In this document: in pieces, positions 36,450 through 45,416 of the stretch
Numbering within the stretch: the stretch's first letter is position 1
Layout of the letters: every line of letters starts with the position of its first letter
NCBI RefSeq assembly: GCF_963675965.1
Contig: NZ_OY780935.1
Coordinates: forward strand, 558,001 to 622,000
Origin: an uncultured Celeribacter sp.
Lineage (GTDB): Bacteria; Pseudomonadota; Alphaproteobacteria; Rhodobacterales; Rhodobacteraceae
Length of the DNA stretch: 64,000 bases
Direction: 5' to 3'
Notes under the pieces: generated by a model
What the model was told of the DNA's origin: nothing
What the model saw: only the letters and a program-made list of their open reading frames with translations
Databases searched by the model: none
Program-made: the position numbers and the translations under genes

Positions 36450-37592
36450 TCAGCGTTGAACAGTCGGCACACAAGCCGCGTTCATCGCGGTCAGAGCGGC
36501 GCAAAAACGGTTCGCGTCAGAGGCATCGGCAAAGCCATAGGCCCGCAGGCGATAGAAGACCTTGCCGCCGCTTTCGGCGCGTTCGATCACGCGCGACTTG
36601 CCTTCCATCAGCTCTTCGAACCGGTTCGACAAACGCCCCCATTCGCTGCGGGCCACATCCGCGCTTTGATAGGCGCCGAATTGCACCAGACGGCTGCCTG
36701 CAGGCACCTCGCCAGGTTCCATCTCGGTCACACCGCCCAGAGCTGCCAGAATATCCCCGGCCACGCCGTCAAGACTTGCGCTGTCGCTGACAGTCGCCCG
36801 CGACGCCAGCCTGATCGGACGCGCAATTGGAACAGGCGAACGAACAACCCCCGTGGCATCCACCGGCGCCGAAACCTCCTGAACGTCGTCAAGCTCCAGC
36901 GGATCGGCCTCGACCATCAGGGTTTCCATATCTTCGGCCACGGCTTCCGGGGCTTCAGGCGTCTCCAGAGCTGTCAGCATCGGTTCGGCTTCGGCAATCG
37001 GTTGATCTTCATCCGTCAGCCCCGTCGTGTCGGGTGCCAGGGCCAGACGATCAGCCGGCGGTGCGGCGGAGCCATCCGCCGTCACGCTGTTCACCGCGAG
37101 TCCCTGATGCATGGCCAACTGGCCGCCGGGATCTTCAGGCACGAGTCGGGCGGACCCCTCTATCGCACGGATCACCGGCACGCCGCTGACATCGCGCACC
37201 ATCAGCTTGTACCCCCAGACGCCCATGCCGCAGATCAGCGCAAGCGACACAAGCGCCCCACTCCATTGCGCAGCCCCAAGACGCGGGCGGTGCGCACCGT
37301 CGTCCTGCCCGGCCATCTGTGTCTGCGAAGCGGCGTGATAGCCCGCGTCCTGATAGCCCGAATGGGGGGTGGCATAGCCGTCAGATGCCGCCTGCGACTG
37401 TGGCGCAAAATGCACATGTTCCGCATAGGGCTCTGCATACGGATCGGCGTGATTTTCGTGATATGACTGCGCACGAGGCGTCTGATACGGGGTCTCATGC
37501 GCGGCGTATTGGGCGGAATGCCCTGCCTGCGACCGTGTCATAGGGGGTGTCGAATGACCCGCATAGGGGTCGCTCCGGAAATCCTGCGCCAT
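36450..37592 (-). CDS. SPOR domain membrane protein
   Basis: A 380-residue bitopic protein. The N-terminal ~100 residues are a Tyr/His/Gln/Ala-rich cytoplasmic stretch, then one membrane helix (about 109-128, LVSLALICGMGVWGY), a disordered acidic periplasmic region, and a C-terminal SPOR domain (about 300-378, RLVQFGAYQSADVARSEWGRL onward). SPOR domains bind denuded glycan strands at division sites, which fits the adjoining nagZ. A single Cys pair lies near the end (FCAAL and ACVPT). Confidence 0.9.
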   Translation of the reverse strand: MAQDFRSDPYAGHSTPPMTRSQAGHSAQYAAHETPYQTPRAQSYHENHADPYAEPYAEHVHFAPQSQAASDGYATPHSGYQDAGYHAASQTQMAGQDDGAHRPRLGAAQWSGALVSLALICGMGVWGYKLMVRDVSGVPVIRAIEGSARLVPEDPGGQLAMHQGLAVNSVTADGSAAPPADRLALAPDTTGLTDEDQPIAEAEPMLTALETPEAPEAVAEDMETLMVEADPLELDDVQEVSAPVDATGVVRSPVPIARPIRLASRATVSDSASLDGVAGDILAALGGVTEMEPGEVPAGSRLVQFGAYQSADVARSEWGRLSNRFEELMEGKSRVIERAESGGKVFYRLRAYGFADASDANRFCAALTAMNAACVPTVQR

Positions 37593-37647
37593 CTTAGCCT
37601 CATACCAATTCCCGCTTTATTTCTTGCGGGTTACTTACTGCTCTTGA

Positions 37648-37692
37648 GAGACCACGTGAGGATCTTTGCCCTCGTTATGCCTGTGTGGTCTC
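37648..37692. repeat. Long nested inverted repeat between argS and the SPOR gene
   Basis: Outer arms GAGACCAC/GTGGTCTC (37648-37655 and 37685-37692) enclose a small stem GAGG/CCTC (37658-37661 and 37670-37673). A second hairpin CCCGC/GCGGG (37611-37630) lies nearer the SPOR start. There is no clear T run, so a terminator role for argS is only possible. Confidence 0.5.
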
Positions 37693-37721
37693 CCCCGGGT
37701 AACGACCTAGAGAATTGTTTT

Positions 37722-39440
37722 TTAACGCATCTCTTCGGCCGGGGTTACACCAAGAATACCAAGACCGGAGGAAATAACAACGGCCACGGCACGCGGCAGT
37801 GCAATTTTTGCCGCCGAGGCTTCCGGTGTGTCCTGAAGGAAACGCAAAGCCTCGTTCTCATTGCCCTTGTTCCACAGCGCGTGGAAGTCAGATGCCAGCT
37901 CATAGAGGTAGAACGCGATGCGGTGCGGTTCGTGCCCCTTTGCGGCAATCTCGACCTGACGCGGCCAATCGGCCAGCTTGCGCGCCACGGCGATTTCCGC
38001 AGGATCGTCGAACACCGGCGTGTCGCTGAGCGTGATGCCCTGCTCGGCCGCCTTACGCAGCACGGAGTGCACCCGCGCGTGGGCGTATTGCACATAGAAC
38101 ACTGGGTTGTCTTTCGATTGCTCCAGCACCTTGTCGAAATCGAAATCCAGCGGCGCGTCGTTCTTACGGGTCAGCATCACGAAGCGGGTCACATCCGCAC
38201 CGACCTGATCCACCACATCGCGCAGGGTGACAAAGGTCCCCGCCCGTTTGGACATTTTGAAAGGCTCGCCATTCTTGAACAGCTTCACCAGCTGGATCAG
38301 CTTGATGTCACAGCCAACCTTGCCATCCGACAGGGCCGACACCGCAGCTTTCATCCGTTTGACATAGCCACCGTGATCGGCGCCAAACACATCGATCACC
38401 GTGTCATAACCGCGTTTCACCTTATCGTAGTGATAGGCGATGTCGGGGGCGAAATAGGTCCAGGAGCCATCGGATTTCTTCACCGGACGGTCGACGTCGT
38501 CGCCATGCTCGGTGGATTTGAACAGGGTCTGTTCGCGTGGCTCCCAGTCTTCGGGTGTCTTGCCTTTCGGCGGCTCCAGCACGCCTTCGTAGATCAGCCC
38601 CTTATCGTCCAGCTCCTTGAGCGCCGCCTCGATCAGCCCGGTGCCGTAGAGCGATTTCTCGGAAAAGAAATTGTCCATCTCGACGCCAAGCGCCTTCAGG
38701 TCTTCGCGGATCATTTCCATCATCGCATCGGTGGCGAATTCGCGCACGTCGGCCAGCCAGTATTCTTCGCCCTTGTCGAGCAGGCTGTCGCCGTATTTTT
38801 CCTTGAGCGCCTCGCCCACGGGCACCAGATAGTCGCCGGGATAGAGCCCTTCGGCAATTTCCGGGCTCAGGCCGTTGGCCTCGCGGTAGCGTTCAAAGAC
38901 CGAACGCGCCAGAACATCGACCTGCGCGCCACCGTCGTTGATGTAATACTCGCGCGTCACATCATAGCCCGCGTAATCCAGAAGCGAGGCCAGCGCATCG
39001 CCAAAGACCGCGCCCCGCGTGTGGCCAACATGCATCGGCCCCGTCGGGTTCGCGGAAACATATTCGACATTGACCCGATGCCCGGCACCGAGCGTGGATT
39101 GCCCATAGGCATCGGAGGACAGCACCATTTCGACGAGGCTGGCCCAAACCGTTGGCTCCAGACGCAGGTTGATAAAACCCGGCCCGGCCATATCGACGGT
39201 ATCGATCCGCAGGTCGGCAGCCAGCTTTTCCGCCAGCTTGTCGGCGATGTCGCGCGGCTTCATCTTGGCGGGCTTCGCCAGCACCATCGCCGCATTGGTC
39301 GCCATATCGCCATGCAGAGGGTCGCGCGGCGGCTCCACCGCGACATTGGCAAATTCAAGCCCCTCAGGCAGCACGCCCTCGGCGACCAGCGACTCAAGGC
39401 TGTCGATCACGAGGGTACGGATATCGGCGAACAGGTTCAT
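37722..39440 (-). CDS. argS: Arginyl-tRNA synthetase
   Basis: Charges tRNA-Arg; class I synthetase. The 572 residues have the HIGH-type motif HVGHTRG (near 130) and the KMSK motif FKMSKRAGTF (near 390), with an N-terminal Add1 domain and a C-terminal helical anticodon domain. The start MNLFADIRTLV fits the family; upstream codons do not. It heads the argS-SPOR-nagZ-scpA-scpB order common in this family of bacteria. Confidence 0.97.
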   Translation of the reverse strand: MNLFADIRTLVIDSLESLVAEGVLPEGLEFANVAVEPPRDPLHGDMATNAAMVLAKPAKMKPRDIADKLAEKLAADLRIDTVDMAGPGFINLRLEPTVWASLVEMVLSSDAYGQSTLGAGHRVNVEYVSANPTGPMHVGHTRGAVFGDALASLLDYAGYDVTREYYINDGGAQVDVLARSVFERYREANGLSPEIAEGLYPGDYLVPVGEALKEKYGDSLLDKGEEYWLADVREFATDAMMEMIREDLKALGVEMDNFFSEKSLYGTGLIEAALKELDDKGLIYEGVLEPPKGKTPEDWEPREQTLFKSTEHGDDVDRPVKKSDGSWTYFAPDIAYHYDKVKRGYDTVIDVFGADHGGYVKRMKAAVSALSDGKVGCDIKLIQLVKLFKNGEPFKMSKRAGTFVTLRDVVDQVGADVTRFVMLTRKNDAPLDFDFDKVLEQSKDNPVFYVQYAHARVHSVLRKAAEQGITLSDTPVFDDPAEIAVARKLADWPRQVEIAAKGHEPHRIAFYLYELASDFHALWNKGNENEALRFLQDTPEASAAKIALPRAVAVVISSGLGILGVTPAEEMR

Positions 39441-39504
39441 AGCGTGTCTCTTTATGTCATGCAGGCATGTCGTTGCGGCGGGTTTACCACGGCAGACGCG
39501 CGCG

Positions 39505-41478
39505 TCAACGAGATTGACCCGCAGCCGCCTTTTCCGCCCGGTCCTTCTGCGCGTTCCCCTCCTCCGGCGGCACCAGCGCCACCAGACGCGTGCCCGCCGA
39601 CATCCGCGCCCGGGCCGCACTCGCCCGCGCCTCGGACAAACGGCGTTTCAGCGCAGCGCGCGCGCTTTCCCGTTGATCTTCCGGCAGCTTTTCAATCGCC
39701 GCCTCAGCGCGTTTCGGGAACAGAATGTCGGTCTCTTCCACCAGCAGCCGCCGGAAGGTGCCATCGTCCTTAAGCCGACCCAAAAGATGCACCCCGGGCC
39801 GGTCGCCTTTCCAGGCCTCGAAATCATATTCCTCAGACAGCGTCGTCACCGACACGCGCCAGCCAGCGCGCATCAGATCATCGAGTTCGCCATAAGTTTT
39901 GCCTGCCCCGAACGGCCTCCCACCAAGCTGGGTGGGCAGCGCGTGGCGGGCATTTTCACCCTTCACCCGCGCCAGTTGCCAGACCTGATCGCGCCCGAAT
40001 TCCGCCCCCAGATCGGTTGCGACGAGCGTGTTATAGGCGTCGTTTTCCGTCGCGGCGATCAGGGTTTCGAATGACAAAAGCTCCAGATTGTCCTCGGCCG
40101 CCTCTCCCAGAATATCCCCGTAGAAAATCGGCAGGCTTGCCGCGCGCGGACGCACAAGCCGCGCATGGTTCGGGTCGGCGACCAACACCGGCAGCTCTTC
40201 ACGTTTGAGCGCCTCGGCCAGCGAGGTGGTGAACCGCGATCCGCCAACAATCAGAACCCCCGGCTTTCCGGTCGACGCCAGCCCCAGCGCCCGCGCCAAC
40301 GGCGCAAGCGTGAACCCGTGCAACACCACGGTCGCCAGAACCAGCACAAAGGCCAGCGGCCCAAACACCGCCCCGTCCTCGACGCCCGCCGCTGCCAACC
40401 GTTGACCGAACAGCCCGGCCACGGCCACCAGCACCACCCCGCGCGGACCGGTGAGCGCAATCAGCGCCTTTTCCTGCCACGGCAGCCCGGTCCCGATGAG
40501 CGACACCAGAACGGTCAGCGGGCGCGCCACCAGAACGACCAATGCGACAAACAACCCCGCCCGCCAAGTCAAAGTGCCCAGCGAGGCAAAATCCATAGAA
40601 GAGGCCAGCAGAATGAACACGCCCGAAACCAGCAATACGGTTGCGTGCTCTTTGAACCGGCGCAGTTCCTCGAAAGACGGAAGATCGGCGTTGGCGATCA
40701 CCAAGCCCATCACCGTCACCGCCAGAAGTCCGCTTTCGTGCAGATACATATTGGGCGCCGCAAAGGTCACCAAAAGCGCTGCAAACAGCACCGGAACCTT
40801 CATGTATTCAGGCACATAGGCGCGCCGGAACGTGTAGGAGATCGCCAGCCCCGCAGCCAGCCCGACGCCCGCGGCCAGCAAGGTCCCGAAGCCCAGCTGC
40901 ATCAAGGCCGCCGGAAGCCCCTCAACCTCGCGCCCGACCAGAACGAATTCAAAGGCCAGAACCGCCGCCAAGGCTCCGACCGGGTCATTGACGATAGCTT
41001 CCCATTGCAACAGGCTCGCCGGGCGACGTTGCAACTTTGCCTGCCGCAACAGCGGCGCGATCACGGTGGGCCCGGTCACGACCATAATCCCCCCAAAGAC
41101 CGCAGAAGCCTCCCAGCCCAGCCCCGCACCCCAATGCAGCGCAGAGGCCGATAGCAGCCAACCCAGAGGCGCGCCGATCACCACAAGACGAAACACGCCC
41201 TTTTTGGCATCGCCAAGCTTGTGCAGATCAAGCGTCAGCCCGCCCTCAAACAGGATCACCGCCACCGCAAGTGAAATCAGCGGCTGCACCAGCTCACCAA
41301 TATCGCGCTGCGGGTCCAGCACCCCGCTGACGGGACCGATCAGCAGCCCCGCCGCCAGCATCAGCACGATCGCCGGAAGCTTCAGACGCCAGGCCAGCCA
41401 TTGGGCTCCGACGCCGAGCGCCCCGATCAGGGCGAAGGCTTCCACAGCCCCCAGCCCTGCAACATATTCTGCGGCCAT
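39505..41478 (-). CDS. CPA-type cation/proton antiporter with a C-terminal TrkA-N-like domain
   Basis: A 657-residue membrane protein with about 11-13 helices in the first ~390 residues. The membrane core has AVILFEGGLTLDL (near 75), VTGPTVIAPLLRQ (near 135) and EAIVNDPVGALAAVL (near 158), with the Asp residues expected to carry ions. A soluble nucleotide-binding domain follows (GVLIVGGSRFTTSLAEALKREEL near 405), then a charged tail. Na+ and K+ are both possible cargo. Confidence 0.88.
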   Translation of the reverse strand: MAAEYVAGLGAVEAFALIGALGVGAQWLAWRLKLPAIVLMLAAGLLIGPVSGVLDPQRDIGELVQPLISLAVAVILFEGGLTLDLHKLGDAKKGVFRLVVIGAPLGWLLSASALHWGAGLGWEASAVFGGIMVVTGPTVIAPLLRQAKLQRRPASLLQWEAIVNDPVGALAAVLAFEFVLVGREVEGLPAALMQLGFGTLLAAGVGLAAGLAISYTFRRAYVPEYMKVPVLFAALLVTFAAPNMYLHESGLLAVTVMGLVIANADLPSFEELRRFKEHATVLLVSGVFILLASSMDFASLGTLTWRAGLFVALVVLVARPLTVLVSLIGTGLPWQEKALIALTGPRGVVLVAVAGLFGQRLAAAGVEDGAVFGPLAFVLVLATVVLHGFTLAPLARALGLASTGKPGVLIVGGSRFTTSLAEALKREELPVLVADPNHARLVRPRAASLPIFYGDILGEAAEDNLELLSFETLIAATENDAYNTLVATDLGAEFGRDQVWQLARVKGENARHALPTQLGGRPFGAGKTYGELDDLMRAGWRVSVTTLSEEYDFEAWKGDRPGVHLLGRLKDDGTFRRLLVEETDILFPKRAEAAIEKLPEDQRESARAALKRRLSEARASAARARMSAGTRLVALVPPEEGNAQKDRAEKAAAGQSR

Positions 41479-41536
41479 ACTCTTTCCTCTAACAAGATCC
41501 TTCAGAAACCTGCACGCAGCATACAGGAAACCCCGC

Positions 41537-42709
41537 TCAGGTGCACAACCGTTCGTATTCCTGGATCGCGAACCGGTCGGTCATGCCAGCAACATAATCC
41601 AGAACGATGCGCGCAAGTTCCGTGTCATCCTTGGCCAGCTCGACCTCGTGACGCCATTCTTCCGGCAAGAGCCCCGGTTTTTGCATGAAGAGCGGAAACA
41701 GGGCCATCACCATTTCGGTCACGCGCTTACGCTCAACCACAACGCTAGGAGCGCGATACATCCGATTGAACAAAAAAGATTTAATTGCTTTCAGATTTTG
41801 AAAGAACGGCTTGGAGAAGCGGATGATGGTGCGATCCATATCCCGAATATCCTGAGCGGTTTCCGGCTTTGCGCTCTCCAGTCGATTGGTGGCAATGGCG
41901 ATCACATCTTCGACCATATACCCAAAAACCCGGCGCAGCGCCTCATGGTCGCGACGGTTGCGCTCCAGCTCAGGATAGAGGCTGTCGACCTCCTCATAGG
42001 CCCGATCCGTCAGCGGCAATTCCATCAGGTCCTCTGCCGCAAACAACCCCGCACGCAGCCCATCATGCAGATCATGGTGATTATAAGCCACATCATCGGC
42101 AATGGCAGCAACCTGCGCTTCGGCGCTGGCAAAGGTGTGTAGCTCCAGATCGAACTGATCATTCACCTCTTTCAGAGCATAGGACAGAGGGGCGCCCTCA
42201 GGGTGCTTTTTCTTATCCGCATTGGGGCCGACCACCGGACCATTGTGTTTGGCAATGCCTTCCAGACTTTCCCATGTCAGGTTCAGCCCATCGAAATCGG
42301 CATAGTGTTTTTCCAGCTTGGTGACGATGCGCAACGCCTGCGCATTGTGATCGAATCCTCCATAGGGCTCCATCAAAAGCTCCAGCGCATCTTCGCCCGT
42401 GTGACCAAAGGGCGAATGCCCCAGATCATGGGCCAGCGCGATGGCCTCGGCCAGACCTTCGTTCAGTCCCAGCGCACCGGCAAGCGTCCGCGCAACCTGC
42501 GCGACCTCGATCGAATGGGTCAGCCGCGTGCGATAATAATCGCCTTCGTGCTCCACAAAGACCTGTGTCTTGTGCTTGAGGCGACGAAACGCCGAAGAAT
42601 GGATGATCCGGTCCCGGTCCCGCTGAAACGGAGACCGAAAGGTCGAAAGTTTTTCCGGATAGAGACGTCCGCGCGTTTCCATCGGCTGGCTGGCATAGGG
42701 TTTCAACAT
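41537..42709 (-). CDS. dgt: Deoxyguanosinetriphosphate triphosphohydrolase-like protein
   Basis: An HD-domain enzyme that removes triphosphate from dNTPs. The 390 residues contain FQRDRDRIIHSSAFRRLKHKTQVFV (about 28-52), the metal-site motif TRLTHSIEVAQ, and the HD motif AHDLGHSPFGHTGEDAL (near 102). MLKPYAS is the best start; an upstream ATG (42757) is less likely. It is divergent from erpA. Confidence 0.93.
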   Translation of the reverse strand: MLKPYASQPMETRGRLYPEKLSTFRSPFQRDRDRIIHSSAFRRLKHKTQVFVEHEGDYYRTRLTHSIEVAQVARTLAGALGLNEGLAEAIALAHDLGHSPFGHTGEDALELLMEPYGGFDHNAQALRIVTKLEKHYADFDGLNLTWESLEGIAKHNGPVVGPNADKKKHPEGAPLSYALKEVNDQFDLELHTFASAEAQVAAIADDVAYNHHDLHDGLRAGLFAAEDLMELPLTDRAYEEVDSLYPELERNRRDHEALRRVFGYMVEDVIAIATNRLESAKPETAQDIRDMDRTIIRFSKPFFQNLKAIKSFLFNRMYRAPSVVVERKRVTEMVMALFPLFMQKPGLLPEEWRHEVELAKDDTELARIVLDYVAGMTDRFAIQEYERLCT

Positions 42710-42875
42710 CGGTGCCTGTCCCGCAGGTGGGCTGTGCGCCCCCTGTCCTTGTCGCATATGTTTTCCACAACTATATTGTGACCAGCACCCTACGACAAAC
42801 AGATGACGCAGGGTTTTCGACGCAAAAGGCTGAAATTCAGCATAAAAATCACGCAAACCTGCCAAAGGCCCAGAT

Positions 42876-43208
42876 ATGTCCCTTACTCTTCCCCCCAAAG
42901 TGACCCCCCGCGCCTTCGCGCGTATCGCCGAAATCAACGCGGCCACGGGCGAAACAAAGGCCCTGCGCGTCGCCGTGGAAGGCGGAGGATGTTCCGGGTT
43001 TCAATATGACATCACGCTCGACGAGCCTGCCGAAGATGACATTGTTCTGGACAGCGCTGATAGCTGCGTGGTGATCGACCCCGTGTCCCTGCCGTTTCTG
43101 GAAAACGCCACGATTGATTTCACCGAGGAACTGATCGGCGCCCGCTTCGTCATCGACAACCCGAATGTATCCTCTGCATGCGGCTGTGGCACATCCTTCT
43201 CGATGTAA
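42876..43208 (+). CDS. erpA: A-type iron-sulfur cluster insertion protein ErpA
   Basis: A 110-residue A-type carrier that delivers Fe-S clusters to apo-proteins. The three conserved Cys are present: GGGCSGFQY (Cys39) and ACGCGTSF (Cys103 and Cys105). The sequence opens with KVTPRAFARIAEI. It could also be called IscA-like; the C-terminus favours ErpA. It shares a 166-base control region with dgt. Confidence 0.9.
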   Translation: MSLTLPPKVTPRAFARIAEINAATGETKALRVAVEGGGCSGFQYDITLDEPAEDDIVLDSADSCVVIDPVSLPFLENATIDFTEELIGARFVIDNPNVSSACGCGTSFSM

Positions 43209-43235
43209 GCCCCGACCGACAGCTCTGATCCGAAA

Positions 43236-43267
43236 GGCTCTGACAGGACACTGTCAGGGCCTTTTTT
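43236..43267 (+). terminator. Intrinsic terminator of erpA
   Basis: Arms GGCTCTGACA and TGTCAGGGCC (one G-T pair) around a six-base loop, followed by six T. Confidence 0.9.
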
Positions 43268-43336
43268 GCGCCCTGCCGGTTCGACCGCGCGGACACGCGC
43301 CCTCAGCAACCCACAGACAACACAAGAGATAAAATA

Positions 43337-43352
43337 TGTGCGAATTCGCACA
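43337..43352. promoter_or_regulatory. 16-bp perfect palindrome
   Basis: TGTGCGAATTCGCACA reads the same on both strands. It contains the TCGCACA word found twice more downstream. It is a candidate site for a dimeric regulator. Confidence 0.5.
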
Positions 43353-43438
43353 ATATAGTCATAAACTATGACAATCAGGCGGTTTCGACCCAACCTAAAT
43401 TAAACACATAATTCATTATGCCTGCTAATTAATCTCTT

Positions 43439-43457
43439 AATAATGCTAATGATTATT
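43439..43457. promoter_or_regulatory. Fur-box-like dyad
   Basis: AATAATGCTAATGATTATT has perfect 6-bp arms and matches 15 of 19 positions of the classical E. coli Fur consensus GATAATGATAATCATTATC. The gene it may control starts 253 bases downstream. Rhodobacteraceae use Irr, RirA-like and Fur/Mur regulators with partly different sites, so the regulator is uncertain. Confidence 0.4.
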
Positions 43458-43709
43458 ATTTGACTGAAAATAGTTCCTCTTAATCGCACAGATTTATATT
43501 CTACACCCCACAAAATCGCACATCTCAATGTGCTTTCAGTCACACACGAAAACGTCACTTTTTGCTCCTTTTCTTGTGATAAATTAGGTACTTACAAAAT
43601 CGTTACAAAGGAATACATGCGTAACACCGCAGTAAACGATGGACCAACACACCACGTTCACCTGCTTTCAACCCGCCCGAAACATCGGGCAACCGAACAG
43701 GAGATCACA

Positions 43710-44042
43710 ATGTTCAACAAATTTGCACAAACACTTGCCGTCACCGCCGCTCTGGCTGTGTCTTCCACCGCTGCTTTCGCTGGCTCCAGCTACATCATGC
43801 CGGGTCAAGCCCAAAATCTCCGTGCTTCCGTGAAACTCGACCTTGTGCGTGCTGAACAAAACGGCACCGTGTCCGTGTTCAACAAAGCTGGAACGCTTCT
43901 GGGCCAAACCAACGTGAAAGCCGGCGCTTCCACCGACGTGCTTGTTCCCTTTTCCCACGCCAACGATCAAAGCGTTCTGGTGGTCTATACCGCCGATGGC
44001 TCCGACGCTCCGCTCGCTCAAGCCGTCGCAACCGTCGACTGA
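43710..44042 (+). CDS. Small secreted protein of unknown function
   Basis: 110 residues: a clear signal peptide (MFNKFAQTLAVTAALAVSSTAAFA, cleavage near residue 24) and a short mature part that looks beta-rich (LRASVKLDLVRAEQNGTVSVFNKAGTLLGQ, then VLVPFSHANDQSVLVVYTADG). No Cys, no lipobox and no known motif are visible. Codon use is less GC-biased than the neighbours at many positions. The long AT-rich upstream region implies tight control. The family is not recognised. Confidence 0.75.
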   Translation: MFNKFAQTLAVTAALAVSSTAAFAGSSYIMPGQAQNLRASVKLDLVRAEQNGTVSVFNKAGTLLGQTNVKAGASTDVLVPFSHANDQSVLVVYTADGSDAPLAQAVATVD

Positions 44043-44062
44043 TGAGACGCCAGACAGCGTTT

Positions 44063-44105
44063 GGGTGATGCTCTCACCCCTGACGGGCCGCGCATGACGC
44101 GGCCC
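44063..44105 (+). terminator. Tandem hairpins after the small secreted gene
   Basis: GGGTGA/TCACCC (44063-44079) is followed by a stronger GGGCCGCG/CGCGGCCC stem (44085-44105). The bases after it are A-rich, not T-rich, so termination on the plus strand may not be intrinsic. Confidence 0.45.
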
Positions 44106-44172
44106 GAAAAATATTCAGCCCTCCCCTCGCCAAAGCCTTGTCAAACGCAGCGCCCGCTGTTCAAAGCAGGCT

Positions 44173-45357
44173 ATGGAACAGTTTGACACCGTGATCCTTG
44201 GCGCCGGCGCAGCCGGCCTGTTTTGCGCGAAATTCGCCGCCGCGCGTGGCGCCCGCGTTCTCATTGTCGATCACGCCAAGCGCCCTGCGGAGAAGGTTCG
44301 GATTTCCGGCGGCGGTCGCTGCAATTTCACCAACCTCTATGCCAGCGCTGACAATTATCTGTCCGCCAATCGGCATTTTGCCAAATCCGCGCTTGCGCGC
44401 TACACACAATGGGATTTCATCGACCTCCTCGCGCAGCATGGCATCACGTGGCATGAAAAGACGCTCGGCCAGCTGTTTTGCGACGGGAAATCCGCCGCCA
44501 TCGTCCAGATGCTTCTGGATGAGGCATCCCAGGCCGAACTGCGCCTGAACACAACCGTCGATGACATTCGACACACAGGTTCCGGGTTTCAGCTCAACCT
44601 GTCGGGACGAGCGATCGAGACCCGCGCGTTGGTCGTGGCCACCGGCGGCAAATCCATCCCCAAGATGGGGGCAACCGGGCTGGGCTATCAGATCGCCGAA
44701 CAATTCGGCGTCGCACTCACCGATATCCGCCCCGGCCTTGTACCTTTGACCTTTGCGCCGCATGAACTGGACTGGATCGCGCCTCTCGCCGGCACGGCGC
44801 TGGAGGCACGCATTCACGCCGCGGGGGCGCAATTCGATGAAGCGCTGCTGTTCACGCATCGCGGCCTCTCCGGTCCGGCGATTCTTCAGATTTCGAGCTA
44901 CTGGCGCGAAGGTCAGGAGATCACTGTCGACCTACTGCCCGGTCAGGACGCCTTCGCAGCCCTGCGTGCAGCCCGCCAAGACAATGGCCGCCGCCAGATG
45001 CAAACAGCGCTTGCGACCCTGTTGCCCGGGAAGCTAGCGCAGGCTCTGACCGAAAAACTAAAGCTACGCGGCAATCTGGCCGATCACTCTGACACTGCCC
45101 TGAGGGCGCTGGCCGATCATTTGCACGCGCTCACCCTGAAACCCAGCGGCTCCGAGGGGTACCGCACCGCAGAGGTCACATTGGGCGGCGTCGACACCGA
45201 CGCACTGTCGTCCCAAACCATGGAGGTCAAAGCCCTGCCCGGCCTGTTCTTCATCGGTGAGGTTGTCGATGTCACCGGCTGGCTGGGCGGCTATAATTTC
45301 CAATGGGCATGGGCCTCAGCCGCGGCTTGCGGACGGGCGCTCGCCGAACGCCACTGA
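44173..45357 (+). CDS. BaiN/HI0933-like NAD(P)/FAD-dependent oxidoreductase
   Basis: A 394-residue flavoprotein with the FAD-binding VILGAGAAGLFCAK at its N-terminus, the family motif KVRISGGGRCNFTN (near 40) and TGGKSIPKMGATGLGYQIA (near 160). The C-terminus has LFFIGEVVDVTGWLGGYNFQWAWASA. Members are often named BaiN or YhiN; the physiological substrate is unknown in most bacteria. xthA follows 59 bases on. Confidence 0.92.
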   Translation: MEQFDTVILGAGAAGLFCAKFAAARGARVLIVDHAKRPAEKVRISGGGRCNFTNLYASADNYLSANRHFAKSALARYTQWDFIDLLAQHGITWHEKTLGQLFCDGKSAAIVQMLLDEASQAELRLNTTVDDIRHTGSGFQLNLSGRAIETRALVVATGGKSIPKMGATGLGYQIAEQFGVALTDIRPGLVPLTFAPHELDWIAPLAGTALEARIHAAGAQFDEALLFTHRGLSGPAILQISSYWREGQEITVDLLPGQDAFAALRAARQDNGRRQMQTALATLLPGKLAQALTEKLKLRGNLADHSDTALRALADHLHALTLKPSGSEGYRTAEVTLGGVDTDALSSQTMEVKALPGLFFIGEVVDVTGWLGGYNFQWAWASAAACGRALAERH

Positions 45358-45416
45358 TCTGCGCTTTTCCTTTTGGCCGGGCTTGCCTACAAAGGGTCAA
45401 AGACGAAGGAGCCCCC

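Larger units (their letters stand above)
43268..43709 (+). promoter_or_regulatory. AT-rich control region ahead of a small secreted protein
   Basis: About 440 bases without a gene and clearly AT-richer (roughly 43320-43620) than the flanks. It contains a 16-bp palindrome, a dyad GTCATA/TATGAC (43358-43372), a Fur-box-like dyad, and three TCGCACA words (43346, 43484, 43516). The likely target is the gene starting at 43710, which has an AGGAG site 7 bases upstream. Confidence 0.6.

Noticed and set aside
37497..39773. A 758-codon open frame on the plus strand
   Set aside because: Antisense to argS, whose HVGH and KMSK motifs are clear; the frame is a codon-bias shadow.
40165..41154. A 329-codon plus-strand frame rich in Gln and Arg
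   Set aside because: Antisense to the antiporter gene; low-complexity shadow.
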